In this document: one piece after another, positions 1 to 6,439 of the stretch
Layout of the letters: every line of letters starts with the position of its first letter
How positions within the stretch are numbered: the stretch's first letter is position 1
The notes under the pieces: generated by a model
Told to the model about the DNA's origin: nothing
Seen by the model: the letters and a program-made list of their open reading frames with translations, nothing else
Database searches by the model: none
From: a virus
IMG/VR virus record: IMGVR_UViG_3300028800_000229
Coordinates: 1 to 34,223 of that record
Strand: one strand, 5' to 3'
DNA length: 34,223 bases
Position numbers and translations under genes: made by a program

Positions 1-61
1 GGCGGATCACATCCCGCACCCGCAGGAGTTGCTTTTCAACGAGCTGGTCGCGGGTTTTCAT
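1..61 (-). CDS. Small unknown protein, C-terminus cut by window edge
   Basis: An open frame begins at an ATG (complement of 59-61) and runs off the left edge. About 20 residues are visible, starting MKTRDQLVEKQLLRVRDVIR. The leader is A-rich (ATATCAAA-ATG), like other genes here. It lies in the same direction as the cassette-like genes and is separated from the 133-402 gene by a hairpin. The visible part is too short to identify, and it could be a chance frame. Confidence 0.35.
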   Translation of the reverse strand, partial: MKTRDQLVEKQLLRVRDVIR

Positions 62-97
62 TTTGATATACGACTAGCGGTTGGAGAATCACCGTTA

Positions 98-126
98 GGG
101 CGCAGAGCGTGTGCCACTCTGCGCCC
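98..126. terminator. 10-bp perfect hairpin after the 133-402 gene, possible terminator
   Basis: GGGCGCAGAG (98-107) and CTCTGCGCCC (117-126) form a perfect 10-bp stem with a 9-nt loop, 6 nt beyond the stop codon of the minus-strand gene at 133-402. There is no T-tract on either side, so it may instead stabilise the mRNA or be part of a recombination site. It overlaps a GTTAGGGCGCAGA copy (94-106) that recurs inverted at 420-432. Confidence 0.4.
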
Positions 127-132
127 GATGGT

Positions 133-402
133 TTAGCACGCGATTTCGTCGAGGATGTTTGTCATCCGCGCATTGATGCTTTCGGCGAGTCTGGTCGTGC
201 AGCGCAGAAAGTCGGCGTGAGGCGCGAGCGTTGCCTCGACCACATCCTTGTTGTTCCGGCCATCACTGGGCGGCTTGCACGCAGCGCACCGGACTGGTTT
301 CAGGCGTTCGCCCAAGACGGTAGAGAGTTCATCCATCGTCTTGAGTTGCTTGATGAGGTTTTCTTGCTGCTCGCTGATTTGCGAGGTTCGTTTTTCGTCC
401 AT
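133..402 (-). CDS. Unknown 89-aa protein, cassette-like gene 3
   Basis: This is an 89-aa soluble protein of no recognised family. The N-terminal third (about residues 5-35) is charged and heptad-like (SEQQENLIKQLKTMDELS), suggesting a short coiled coil. The middle carries two cysteines in RCAACKPP. The ATG at 402 follows an A-rich leader that begins at the GTTAGGGCGC core of the attC-like element at 426-535, about 24 nt upstream. The stop is followed by the hairpin at 98-126. Its position directly behind a recombination-site-like repeat suggests an exchangeable cassette. Function unknown. Confidence 0.55.
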   Translation of the reverse strand: MDEKRTSQISEQQENLIKQLKTMDELSTVLGERLKPVRCAACKPPSDGRNNKDVVEATLAPHADFLRCTTRLAESINARMTNILDEIAC

Positions 403-425
403 GTTGTTTGTCTTTCGTTTCTGCG

Positions 426-535
426 CCCTAACAACCGCATGAAGCCAATGCGGGTTGGACGCTGCTGTTTATTTCGTTGAGGCTTCAGATTGTTGTGTGT
501 CACCAGTCCCGCATGGCTTATGCGGAGCGTTAGGA
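426..535 (-). repeat. attC-like imperfect inverted repeat B (between 469-1053 and 133-402 genes)
   Basis: The 110-bp element starts with CCCTAAC (426-432) and ends with GTTAGGA (529-535) on the plus strand. Read inward, the two arms align over about 30 nt. Both carry CCTAAC, a 2-3 nt unpaired spacer, CCGCAT, AAGCC, ATGCGGG and TGG. One arm has an extra G and an extra A, like extrahelical bases. The apical part (about 460-500) is unpaired. This is the layout of integron attC sites (R''-L''-loop-L'-R'). On the minus strand, GTTAGGG is followed by a short leader and the ATG of the next gene, and the upstream gene ends inside the element, as is common for cassettes. The outer base of the 7-bp cores departs from the RYYYAAC/GTTRRRY consensus. 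Confidence 0.5.
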
Positions 536-1053
536 CGCTGAGGTTTCGGTAGCTTCAAAGGTCCACAGGGAGCAAAGCGTTCCACCTTCACCGGCGCTGG
601 CAGGCGTTCGGCGTTTTCGATTCTCACGATCACGCCGTCAATTTCGGCGGTGTAGTCGCGGCCACAATTTTCCTCGGAGCAGTAGTGAGGCTTCGTGCGT
701 GACCATTCAGCATCTGGCCAGAGGGCGGCTATCTCGTGCGGCTTCACGGATTTCTTGTCATAGGTGTAGCTGGCGAGCCGAATTTCCGCCACGAACAGGA
801 TGTCCTCGCGTTTCACCGGAGGCAGGCAGTCCACATCCACTTGCCAGCTCAGGCGCGCCAGCGTCAGCAGATGCTTGCGAATAAAAGCATTCAGGCGGTT
901 GATGCGCTCTTGTGTTTCGCGGAGTCTCATCATCTCCCATGCGAGTTGTTTGATGCCGCCGCCGCTGCCGTCAGAGTGCGCGCCGAGGTCGGCCATTGCT
1001 TCGAGGTCGAAGGGTTCCAAATCAGGATTATTTTTTGTGTAGTCAAGTGACAT
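469..1053 (-). CDS. Unknown 194-aa protein, cassette-like gene 2
   Basis: This is a 194-aa soluble protein of unrecognised family. The N-terminus is acidic (DLEPFDLEAMADLGAH) with a short Gly/Ser stretch. A helical segment follows at residues 34-70 (AWEMMRLRETQERINRLNAF), then a mixed region with a CSEENCGRDY motif near 120-130. The C-terminal tail of about 25 residues is Pro/Lys-rich and is encoded inside the attC-like element B. The ATG lies only 6 nt after the GTTAGGA core of attC-like element A, giving the order core, CGCAAT, ATG. That spacing is typical of integron cassette genes and supports this start. No function can be assigned. Confidence 0.65.
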   Translation of the reverse strand: MSLDYTKNNPDLEPFDLEAMADLGAHSDGSGGGIKQLAWEMMRLRETQERINRLNAFIRKHLLTLARLSWQVDVDCLPPVKREDILFVAEIRLASYTYDKKSVKPHEIAALWPDAEWSRTKPHYCSEENCGRDYTAEIDGVIVRIENAERLPAPVKVERFAPCGPLKLPKPQRPNAPHKPCGTGDTQQSEASTK

Positions 1054-1059
1054 ATTGCG

Positions 1060-1148
1060 TCCTAACCAATCAGTGCAGTGGATGGCGGGTGGCCACTGCG
1101 GTTTTATTGTGAGTCAGTGGCCCGCCACCACTGACTTCTACGTTAGGG
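1060..1148 (-). repeat. attC-like imperfect inverted repeat A (between 1070-1288 and 469-1053 genes)
   Basis: The 89-bp element has TCCTAAC (1060-1066) and GTTAGGG (1142-1148) at its ends on the plus strand. The arms pair as CCTAAC, an unpaired spacer (3 nt on one side, about 7 on the other), TCAGTG, GT, GGCGGG and CCACTG. Extra unpaired bases (CA, GA, TGG) all sit on the same arm. An apical loop of about 16 nt is left. On the minus strand the GTTAGGA end is followed after 6 nt by the ATG of the 469-1053 gene. Size, end cores, unpaired spacers and one-sided extra bases match integron attC architecture. I cannot run a covariance search, so this stays a structural resemblance. Confidence 0.55.
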
Positions 1149-1288
1149 TGCTTCGCCCAGCGTGCTTTTGCGGCATCGCTTGCGGCTTGAGATCGTTGTT
1201 TTTTGGACAGTCCGCGCCAGCGAGCTTTTCCGCCGCTGGCGCGTTTGGTGTCCGGCCATGTGTGGCCGCACTTTGGGCATTTATTCAT
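1070..1288 (-). CDS. Small zinc-ribbon-like protein (72 aa)
   Basis: A longer open frame exists upstream, but the ATG at 1288 overlaps the TGA of the preceding 52-aa gene (ATGA), so I place the start there, giving 72 aa. The N-terminus has CPKCGHTW, half of a zinc ribbon. It is followed by a basic segment (GGKARWRGLSKKQRSQAASD, then AAKARW) of the kind found in small phage-associated DNA- or RNA-binding proteins. The last 25 or so residues are encoded within attC-like element A. The translational coupling suggests it works with the 52-aa protein. Function is not known. Confidence 0.6.
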   Translation of the reverse strand: MNKCPKCGHTWPDTKRASGGKARWRGLSKKQRSQAASDAAKARWAKHPNVEVSGGGPLTHNKTAVATRHPLH

Positions 1289-1443
1289 ACCGCGTGTTGG
1301 TCGAAGGCTGCCACCAGTTTCTCCGCGAGCAGAAGCGCGTCCTTTTCGGTCACGCAGTCCACAGTTGTTTGTCCGATTTCCACGGCCCACACGAGGCTGC
1401 CGTCCGATAGTTTGGTGCTGACGATGTTGATTTGATGTTTCAT
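1285..1443 (-). CDS. 52-aa small protein, first gene behind the cassette promoter
   Basis: The frame starts at the ATG at 1443 and encodes 52 aa (begins MKHQINIVSTKLSDGSLVWA). Its TGA overlaps the next start codon (ATGA at 1285-1288), supporting both genes. The first half looks like a beta-hairpin, the second a helix (EKDALLLAEKLVAAF). The start codon lies only about 9 nt from the -10 box of a near-consensus promoter, so the mRNA would have almost no leader. Family unknown. Confidence 0.6.
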   Translation of the reverse strand: MKHQINIVSTKLSDGSLVWAVEIGQTTVDCVTEKDALLLAEKLVAAFDQHAV

Positions 1444-1451
1444 ACGTCGCC

Positions 1452-1480
1452 AATATATGCGTGCTAGTTCGCATTGTCAA
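1452..1480 (-). promoter_or_regulatory. Near-consensus sigma70 promoter facing the cassette-like genes
   Basis: On the minus strand TTGACA (complement of 1475-1480) is followed by a 17-bp spacer and TATATT (complement of 1452-1457). The -35 is perfect and the -10 matches 5 of 6. Transcription would start near 1445, 2-3 nt before the ATG at 1443. The -35 box overlaps the stop codon of the upstream gene, so this promoter sits at the seam between the early operon and the cassette-like genes. Confidence 0.7.
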
Positions 1481-1830
1481 GCCTCTTTTTGGCAGTTATA
1501 CAGATCGGCTGTCCAGCTTGAGTAGTGCTTGCCTGATGCCTCGACAGCGGCGCGGTATTCCTGCTCTTTGTCAGTCGCCAGTTTCTTGGCTTCTTGGTAG
1601 CTCAGTCCCGTTGCCACGACTTCCTCGGAGTGGTCTTTCTTTGACAGGATCACAGAGTATTTCGACCAGCACCCTAACCCAGCGCCGGAGCCAACCACGA
1701 TTGGCGCTGCCAGTTGTCCGCCGCTGCCTTTGCAGCTAGGACATTCTTCGAGTTGTTCCATCATGTGTGTCAGCACTGTGCCTTTTCCATTGCACGTCTG
1801 GCAGCGGGAGTTTTGGTTTGCGGTAGTCAT
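1477..1830 (-). CDS. Small protein with paired DnaJ-type CxxCxGxG zinc motifs (117 aa)
   Basis: I place the start at the ATG at 1830, not at the earlier in-frame start at 1881, which would overlap the upstream gene. Residues 10-17 (CQTCNGKG) and 30-37 (CPSCKGSG) are two CxxCxGxG motifs, as in the DnaJ cysteine-rich domain, and would bind one zinc ion. No J-domain is present. The rest (40-117) has a Gly-rich stretch, then a basic/acidic helical region with a YQEAKKLATDKEQEYRAAVE segment. Such single zinc-knuckle proteins are common in phage early regions. It is the last gene of the leftward early operon. Substrate unknown. Confidence 0.65.
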   Translation of the reverse strand: MTTANQNSRCQTCNGKGTVLTHMMEQLEECPSCKGSGGQLAAPIVVGSGAGLGCWSKYSVILSKKDHSEEVVATGLSYQEAKKLATDKEQEYRAAVEASGKHYSSWTADLYNCQKEA

Positions 1831-1844
1831 AGATTCGTGGTGGC

Positions 1845-2108
1845 TCAGTTCGGGACGTTCCCCTGCAATTCCGCCTGCCATTGGCCCTCGGACAACACGG
1901 TCAGGCGGATGCGCGTCTCGATCTCCGCGATCTCCGCCTGCGGTTCGGCCAGCTTGATGAACGCCTTCACGGCGCAGCGCTGCGCCGCCACCAAGGCGCT
2001 GTTGGTGCTGTTGGCGCTCACGCCCAGCGGCCGGCCGTTGGCGTAGGCGCGCACCTGGTGATTATCGCCGCCGCGATACCTGGCCTGTTTGATAATGATG
2101 GTGTGCAT
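1845..2108 (-). CDS. Unknown early protein (87 aa)
   Basis: An 87-aa protein with a basic N-terminus (MHTIIIKQARYRGG) and an Ala-rich, probably helical middle (residues 35-65). The C-terminal third alternates charged and hydrophobic residues. The ATG at 2108 follows AAGGGACT, the same 5' sequence found before the MuB-like gene, and one of few Shine-Dalgarno-like leaders here. It is part of the leftward early operon, 22 nt after the 2131-2457 gene. No family recognised. Confidence 0.6.
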   Translation of the reverse strand: MHTIIIKQARYRGGDNHQVRAYANGRPLGVSANSTNSALVAAQRCAVKAFIKLAEPQAEIAEIETRIRLTVLSEGQWQAELQGNVPN

Positions 2109-2130
2109 AGTCCCTTAAATACGTCTGCCA

Positions 2131-2457
2131 TCATGCCGCGCTGCCGGCATGCTGCGGCACGGCGATGTTGGGTAGGTTGACCTTGCGGAACTTCTTGAGG
2201 TCGTGGTGCTGCGCCAGGTGAGTGAGCGTAGCCTGGCGCAAGGCCAGTGCGGTGGGCGTTGGAAAATCCATCTCGCAGAGCGCCTCGTTGATCCGGCGCA
2301 CATGGTGTGTCTCCATCTTCGGCACCAGGGTAAATGCCTTGCGGAACAGGCCGTCCCGAAGGTCGCGCTCCCAGTTCGTGGGAAAATCCACGCCGCACAT
2401 GGCCACGATGTCGCGCACCAGGCCGGCATCCTCTTTTAATTCGTCTTTGTCTTTCAT
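2131..2457 (-). CDS. Unknown early protein (108 aa)
   Basis: A 108-aa, mostly helical, soluble protein with an acidic start (MKDKDELKEDAGLV) and a basic C-terminal third. No motif is recognisable. The leader CATCAACAAAACTGAACT-ATG is A-rich like those of other genes here. It lies 19 nt after the 62-aa gene at 2477-2665 and reads in the transposition operon. Accessory proteins of this size after the A and B genes are normal in Mu-like phages, but I cannot match it to a particular one (such as Gam or Kil). Confidence 0.6.
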   Translation of the reverse strand: MKDKDELKEDAGLVRDIVAMCGVDFPTNWERDLRDGLFRKAFTLVPKMETHHVRRINEALCEMDFPTPTALALRQATLTHLAQHHDLKKFRKVNLPNIAVPQHAGSAA

Positions 2458-2476
2458 AGTTCAGTTTTGTTGATGG

Positions 2477-2665
2477 TTATTGTTGAGCAGGTTTTTTTGG
2501 TCTAAGTGCATCAACTGCCTTATTGCACTCATAAATCAGGCGTTTGATTTCTTCATTCTTGGCTTCGATCATGCCGGTCAATCTTCCGATCTCTTGGCAG
2601 TTGTCAGTAAACGATTGGTCTTCTATCCAGACATTGCCGTCCATGTAAATGCGTCTGTAAGCCAT
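2477..2665 (-). CDS. Unknown small early protein (62 aa)
   Basis: A 62-aa protein. The first 20 residues look like a beta-hairpin (RRIYMDGNVWIED). The remainder is a probable coiled-coil helix (LTGMIEAKNEEIKRLIYECN). The ATG is preceded by TTAAGG 4 nt upstream and follows the MuB-like stop codon by only 4 nt, so it is co-transcribed and probably co-translated with it. No assigned function. Confidence 0.6.
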   Translation of the reverse strand: MAYRRIYMDGNVWIEDQSFTDNCQEIGRLTGMIEAKNEEIKRLIYECNKAVDALRPKKPAQQ

Positions 2666-2669
2666 AACC

Positions 2670-3770
2670 TTAATTCCCCGTCGGCAGCGCCATGGCCTTG
2701 CTGTCGCGGAGTTTCTTGGCAGCGAGGAACATCTTTTCGCTCATCACCTGGTTGGTGTCGTGCGCGAAGGCCGTGGCGAATTCGAACGTCTCCACCACGT
2801 GGCGCAGCCGGCCCGCCGGGCGGTCATTGGCCATGCCCAGGATGGTTTCCATGAACTCATCCCCCGGCTTCCTGATGAACTGCTGCACGATGGGCAGCAC
2901 GTCGCTGGCGACGTATTCCTTGGGCAGATAGAACGGCTTGCCGGTGCGGCCGGTAAACTGCTCAAACATGTATTGCGCCTTGGTGATCTCCTGGTCGAAC
3001 CGCTGCGTGGCCACAAACAGCATCGCGCAGCCGCTCAGATCCCGGATGCGCCGGACCATCTCAATGGCGCGCGGGATGCTTTTGCCATCCGGCAGGTGCA
3101 GGTGGAATTCGTCAAATACCACGATGCGGGTGCTGTTGAGGCTCTTTACCACCGCGTCAAACATCTGGAGCGTGGTCACTTCCTTGCGGTTGCCCGTGGC
3201 CTTGGCGTAGAGCTGCTTGAGCAGGCCATTCGGCCCGCCGATGGGCATGCACTCGATGAACACTGAGCGGCCATGGTTATTGTCCTTGCAGACCTGTTGC
3301 AGGCAGACCGTCTTGCCCATGCCGGCCTCGCCCACCAGCATGGAACAGCCCTTGCGCGCCAGCGTGTATTGGAAGATCCATTCCACCTTTTCATAGATGG
3401 AATTTTTGACGAAATACGCCGTGGTAACACGGCCCTGATTCTCCACCAGCTTGCGGTAGCTCTGGATTTTCTTGGAGAAATTCTCAAAACTGCCCGCGTA
3501 GTCGCCGGCCTTGAACACGCGATAGATCGTGTTCCAATCATAGGCCAGACCATCCTCGCATTGCTTCTTGGTCAGGCGCTCCTCGGTGGCGTAGGCGTGG
3601 AACCAGACCAGATTGTCCTGGATATTCAGCGAGAGGTGTTTCCAGCGGGTGAGATCCAGGTCAAAGTCAAAAAACTTTTCCTGGGTGAAGCCGTCGCCCG
3701 CTTCGCTGATGGTGGGGCGTCCGGTTTTGCGTGCGGCCGGCAGGACCGGCGTATCAATGGTTTTAGTCAT
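2670..3770 (-). CDS. MuB-like AAA+ ATPase, target-DNA activator of transposition
   Basis: At 366 aa this is slightly longer than Mu B (about 310). MuB/TniB-type AAA+ ATPases form filaments on target DNA, stimulate the transposase and give target immunity. Residues 147-154 (GEAGMGKT) are a Walker A motif. Residues 216-221 (IVVFDE) are Walker B, and FVATQR at 252-257 fits a sensor-1 strand. An N-terminal extension (1-130) contains a helical segment (SFENFSKKIQSYRKL), probably the DNA-binding or appended domain. The C-terminal 100 residues are helical, including a QQFIRKPGDEF segment. It follows the transposase in the same direction, 28 nt after its stop, which is the Mu A-B order. The leader AAGGGACT-ATG supports the start. 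Identification by motif and context is strong. Confidence 0.9.
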   Translation of the reverse strand: MTKTIDTPVLPAARKTGRPTISEAGDGFTQEKFFDFDLDLTRWKHLSLNIQDNLVWFHAYATEERLTKKQCEDGLAYDWNTIYRVFKAGDYAGSFENFSKKIQSYRKLVENQGRVTTAYFVKNSIYEKVEWIFQYTLARKGCSMLVGEAGMGKTVCLQQVCKDNNHGRSVFIECMPIGGPNGLLKQLYAKATGNRKEVTTLQMFDAVVKSLNSTRIVVFDEFHLHLPDGKSIPRAIEMVRRIRDLSGCAMLFVATQRFDQEITKAQYMFEQFTGRTGKPFYLPKEYVASDVLPIVQQFIRKPGDEFMETILGMANDRPAGRLRHVVETFEFATAFAHDTNQVMSEKMFLAAKKLRDSKAMALPTGN

Positions 3771-3798
3771 AGTCCCTTTTCGGTGGTGAGGTTTTTGG

Positions 3799-6219
3799 TT
3801 AGGTGGTTACTGCGGAAAATTCGTGGTAATTGGGCGTGCCTTTGGCGAGATTGCGCTTGCCCAAGATCGTGGCGTCAATTTTCGCGGTCAGATAAGCGCA
3901 GACGCGGTCAAAGTTTTCCGGTGCATAGATGTCGCCGCCGAGTGCGTTCGCTGTGATACGGCGAGTGATGCCGAAGTTCACGGACCCGTGAAAGTCCTGG
4001 CCAAATGATTTGCCGGCCTTGCGGAACTCGGTCAGGCGCTTGAGCAAATAATCCACATACTGTTTTTCCTCATTACCAACCGGCTTGAGCGAGTAAAAGG
4101 TTTTGCCGCCTTCCACCGTGAGACCCGGTTTAGCCTGGGGAATGAGCGGATGCGACTGCCCGCCCGTCAAAATCTCATTCATTTCCTCGGTGCTCATTTC
4201 CGCCGGCTGGCTAGTGATGGCATCATTGCCCGTGGTCGCTGACAACCCCGCCCGTTGAAACTCTTCTGGCACTTCCACGCTGCTCATCAGCCGGCGCGTG
4301 TTTGCCTTGGTCACTTCTTTTTGCACATGCCGGTTGGCGGCGGCTTCGAGTTGCTCACCCACTTCTTGACCGGGCAACGGACGCGCTGCAAGCGTCTTGA
4401 TGGACCGTTGGAGATACGGTGCGAGGCTGGCGGCGTGCGTGCGGGCGACCTGCGAGGAAAGTTTTTTACGAAGCGTTTCTTTGGCGGTCTGTTCCTCGGT
4501 GGCACCAAATTTCGGAATGGGATTCACATACTCGGCGCGGCAGATGAATTTGTCCTGCTTGCCGCTGCGGATGGAATAGATCAGCGCATCCGCCTCGGGA
4601 TTCGCATCATTCCAGAACACGATGACCTTGCGCCCGCGCCATTGCTCCAGCGCCTCGGGGTTTGACCAGGTGTGATGGATCATGTTGCGGCCCGAGCCGA
4701 CGCCAATCCGCGCGCCGTTGCGCGTAATCTCCAACACCCGGTAGCTCGAACGGTAGAGCCACTTGGCGTGATCCGGCATCACTTCGAATGCCGGCGCATC
4801 CGCCGCCCACTTGTCCGCCGGGGCTTCTCCGCGCAGCACCTTCCCGTCGTTGCGCGTATGGTTCAGCGCATTCATCACCTTCTTGAGGTGCTCGGTGTAT
4901 TGCGACAGGTGCAGGAAGAATTGGCGCGGATGCGCGTGGTTATTTGCCACCAGCGCCTTCTGTTGTTTGACGGTTTCAGGGCAATCCTTCATTTCCATGC
5001 GCCCGCAAAAGCCAGGGACATTATCCGCCGCGTGCTGGAGCACGTTGAACATCTGCTCAATGATTTTTCCACGCGGAGTGCGAGTGTGGATCACCTTCAC
5101 GCCGAGCGAACTCAACCCGCCGAACCGCGTGGCGTCATCGAGATTGGTTTTCTGGCCGATGACCTGTGACGACTGCCAGGTGCCGCCTTCCAGCACGGCC
5201 TGCTTGAACAAGCCATATTCATCCAGCGTGTCGCCGATGAGACCCCAGACATCGTCCTTGTTATACTGGCCTTTCGGACGCATCACGGCGCGGATGTTCA
5301 GCCAGCACTGGCTGCCCACGTCGGCCACGGCGAGGATCTGCGGGCGGATGAGAATGAATCCCTCGTCATTCGGCCATTCCACCCAGACGTAGCAGTTGGC
5401 CGTCATGTCGTCGGCGGTGAAAGTATGTCCCGCCGGCACGTTGTCATACGTGCATTCCGTGAACGCGCCGTCCAGCTTCATTGCCTTGGGGCCGATTTGG
5501 ATGAGCTTGGTGGCCAGTTCCGGGGTGCGGAGCGCATCGCGCACCGATGGCGGGACATAGGATTTGGAGGCATACGCGCCATGCAGCCAGCGCCGGGCGC
5601 TGCCATTAATCGTGGGCGAGCCGGCGAGGTCGCGGAACGCGCTGGCGATGTTGAGCTGCGCCTTCGCATCGCCGCGCCGGGCGTTGCCATGCTCGATGGC
5701 GGCGGCGCGGCCCTGCAAAATCTGTTCATCAGTCAAATCATTCACAAATGGCTTCACGCCCACGCGGCCGCGCTTCTGTTCGCACAGGCCGTCAATGCCG
5801 TGCGCCTCATACTTGGCGTGCCACTGGCGCAGCGTGATCTTGTTGCCGAGCTTAAATAGAGGATGCTCGGTGTTCATGTGCTGGATGACGAGGTCCAGGG
5901 CGCGCTCCTTGCCAAAGGCGATATTGGCGATGAGCAGCTTCACGGCCTTCTCGCGCAGCAAAACATTTTCGCGCTGGGCATCATTGCCAGTGAGATCAGC
6001 AAAGCGGACCGCCGGTGCCACCGGCTGGCCCTGGTCTCGGCGCGGGCTGGCGATGATGATCTGGGCGATATTGGCCGGCACCTGGTATTCGTCGCGGTTG
6101 CCGTCGCGGCGACAGGGCCATTGCTCGCGCTGCGCTGTGCGATGCACCGTCTTCTTGCTGGCACCCGTGGCGCGGGCGATGTCCTTGGCGCAAAAATACT
6201 CGGCAGAGATATTTTCCAT
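3799..6219 (-). CDS. Mu-type DDE transposase (MuA-like), with Glu at the second catalytic position
   Basis: The start at 6219 gives 806 aa. An earlier in-frame ATG at 6243 (814 aa, used for numbering here) would overlap the upstream gene. Residues 10-60 hold a MuA-type N-terminal HTH (FCAKDIARATGASKKTVHRT). Helical end-binding domains follow (about 90-240), then an RNase-H-like core (265-420), a beta-barrel region (480-580) and a helical C-terminus that may contact MuB. By eye the core aligns with MuA: TADDM (Asp279, MuA Asp269) and KIIEQMF (Glu396, MuA Glu392). Where MuA has IDNTRG (Asp336), this protein has LEGGTW, with Glu352. The gene begins 1 nt after the stop of the 72-aa gene and is followed by the MuB-like gene. 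Family assignment is secure; the Asp-to-Glu alignment is an inference. Confidence 0.92.
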   Translation of the reverse strand: MENISAEYFCAKDIARATGASKKTVHRTAQREQWPCRRDGNRDEYQVPANIAQIIIASPRRDQGQPVAPAVRFADLTGNDAQRENVLLREKAVKLLIANIAFGKERALDLVIQHMNTEHPLFKLGNKITLRQWHAKYEAHGIDGLCEQKRGRVGVKPFVNDLTDEQILQGRAAAIEHGNARRGDAKAQLNIASAFRDLAGSPTINGSARRWLHGAYASKSYVPPSVRDALRTPELATKLIQIGPKAMKLDGAFTECTYDNVPAGHTFTADDMTANCYVWVEWPNDEGFILIRPQILAVADVGSQCWLNIRAVMRPKGQYNKDDVWGLIGDTLDEYGLFKQAVLEGGTWQSSQVIGQKTNLDDATRFGGLSSLGVKVIHTRTPRGKIIEQMFNVLQHAADNVPGFCGRMEMKDCPETVKQQKALVANNHAHPRQFFLHLSQYTEHLKKVMNALNHTRNDGKVLRGEAPADKWAADAPAFEVMPDHAKWLYRSSYRVLEITRNGARIGVGSGRNMIHHTWSNPEALEQWRGRKVIVFWNDANPEADALIYSIRSGKQDKFICRAEYVNPIPKFGATEEQTAKETLRKKLSSQVARTHAASLAPYLQRSIKTLAARPLPGQEVGEQLEAAANRHVQKEVTKANTRRLMSSVEVPEEFQRAGLSATTGNDAITSQPAEMSTEEMNEILTGGQSHPLIPQAKPGLTVEGGKTFYSLKPVGNEEKQYVDYLLKRLTEFRKAGKSFGQDFHGSVNFGITRRITANALGGDIYAPENFDRVCAYLTAKIDATILGKRNLAKGTPNYHEFSAVTT

Positions 6220-6220
6220 A

Positions 6221-6439
6221 TTATTTATTGGGTGCAGCGTCACGCTGCTTGCGTCCCTGTTCGATGAATGAATTTAGATCCACCACGCGGCAATGTTTCA
6301 CGGTCAGGCCATGATTCATCACGGCCTGCCAGCCCTGCACTTCCGAGGCAAACACGCTGGCCTCATCCGCTGGCACCATTTTTATGGCCGGCAGCAACAC
6401 CGGCGCACCCGCATAAAGAATGATGAAGCTGTTGTTCAT
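6221..6439 (-). CDS. Unknown 72-aa protein coupled to the hydrolase gene
   Basis: The longer open frame upstream is a shadow of the hydrolase gene. The ATG at 6439 overlaps that gene's TGA (ATGA), giving 72 aa. The N-terminus is hydrophobic (NNSFIILYAGAPVLLPAIKM), not clearly a signal peptide. The C-terminus is polar and basic. The last codons contain a hairpin plus CCCAAT motif that recurs before two other genes. It sits between hydrolase and transposase in the early operon. Function unknown. Confidence 0.55.
   Translation of the reverse strand: MNNSFIILYAGAPVLLPAIKMVPADEASVFASEVQGWQAVMNHGLTVKHCRVVDLNSFIEQGRKQRDAAPNK

Noticed and set aside
34-86. Possible third attC-like element (TTTCAAC ... 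GTTGGAG with a GCTGGTCG / CGACTAGC stem)
   Set aside because: The stem is short, the cores pair poorly and it overlaps the start of a coding frame; too weak to list as a site.
109-480. 123-aa plus-strand open frame opposite the first small genes
   Set aside because: It crosses an attC-like repeat and lies opposite better-supported minus-strand genes with proper leaders.
3798-3803. GTTAGG near the end of the transposase gene, similar to the attC cores
   Set aside because: No matching CCTAAC arm or long inverted repeat nearby; it overlaps the transposase stop codon region.
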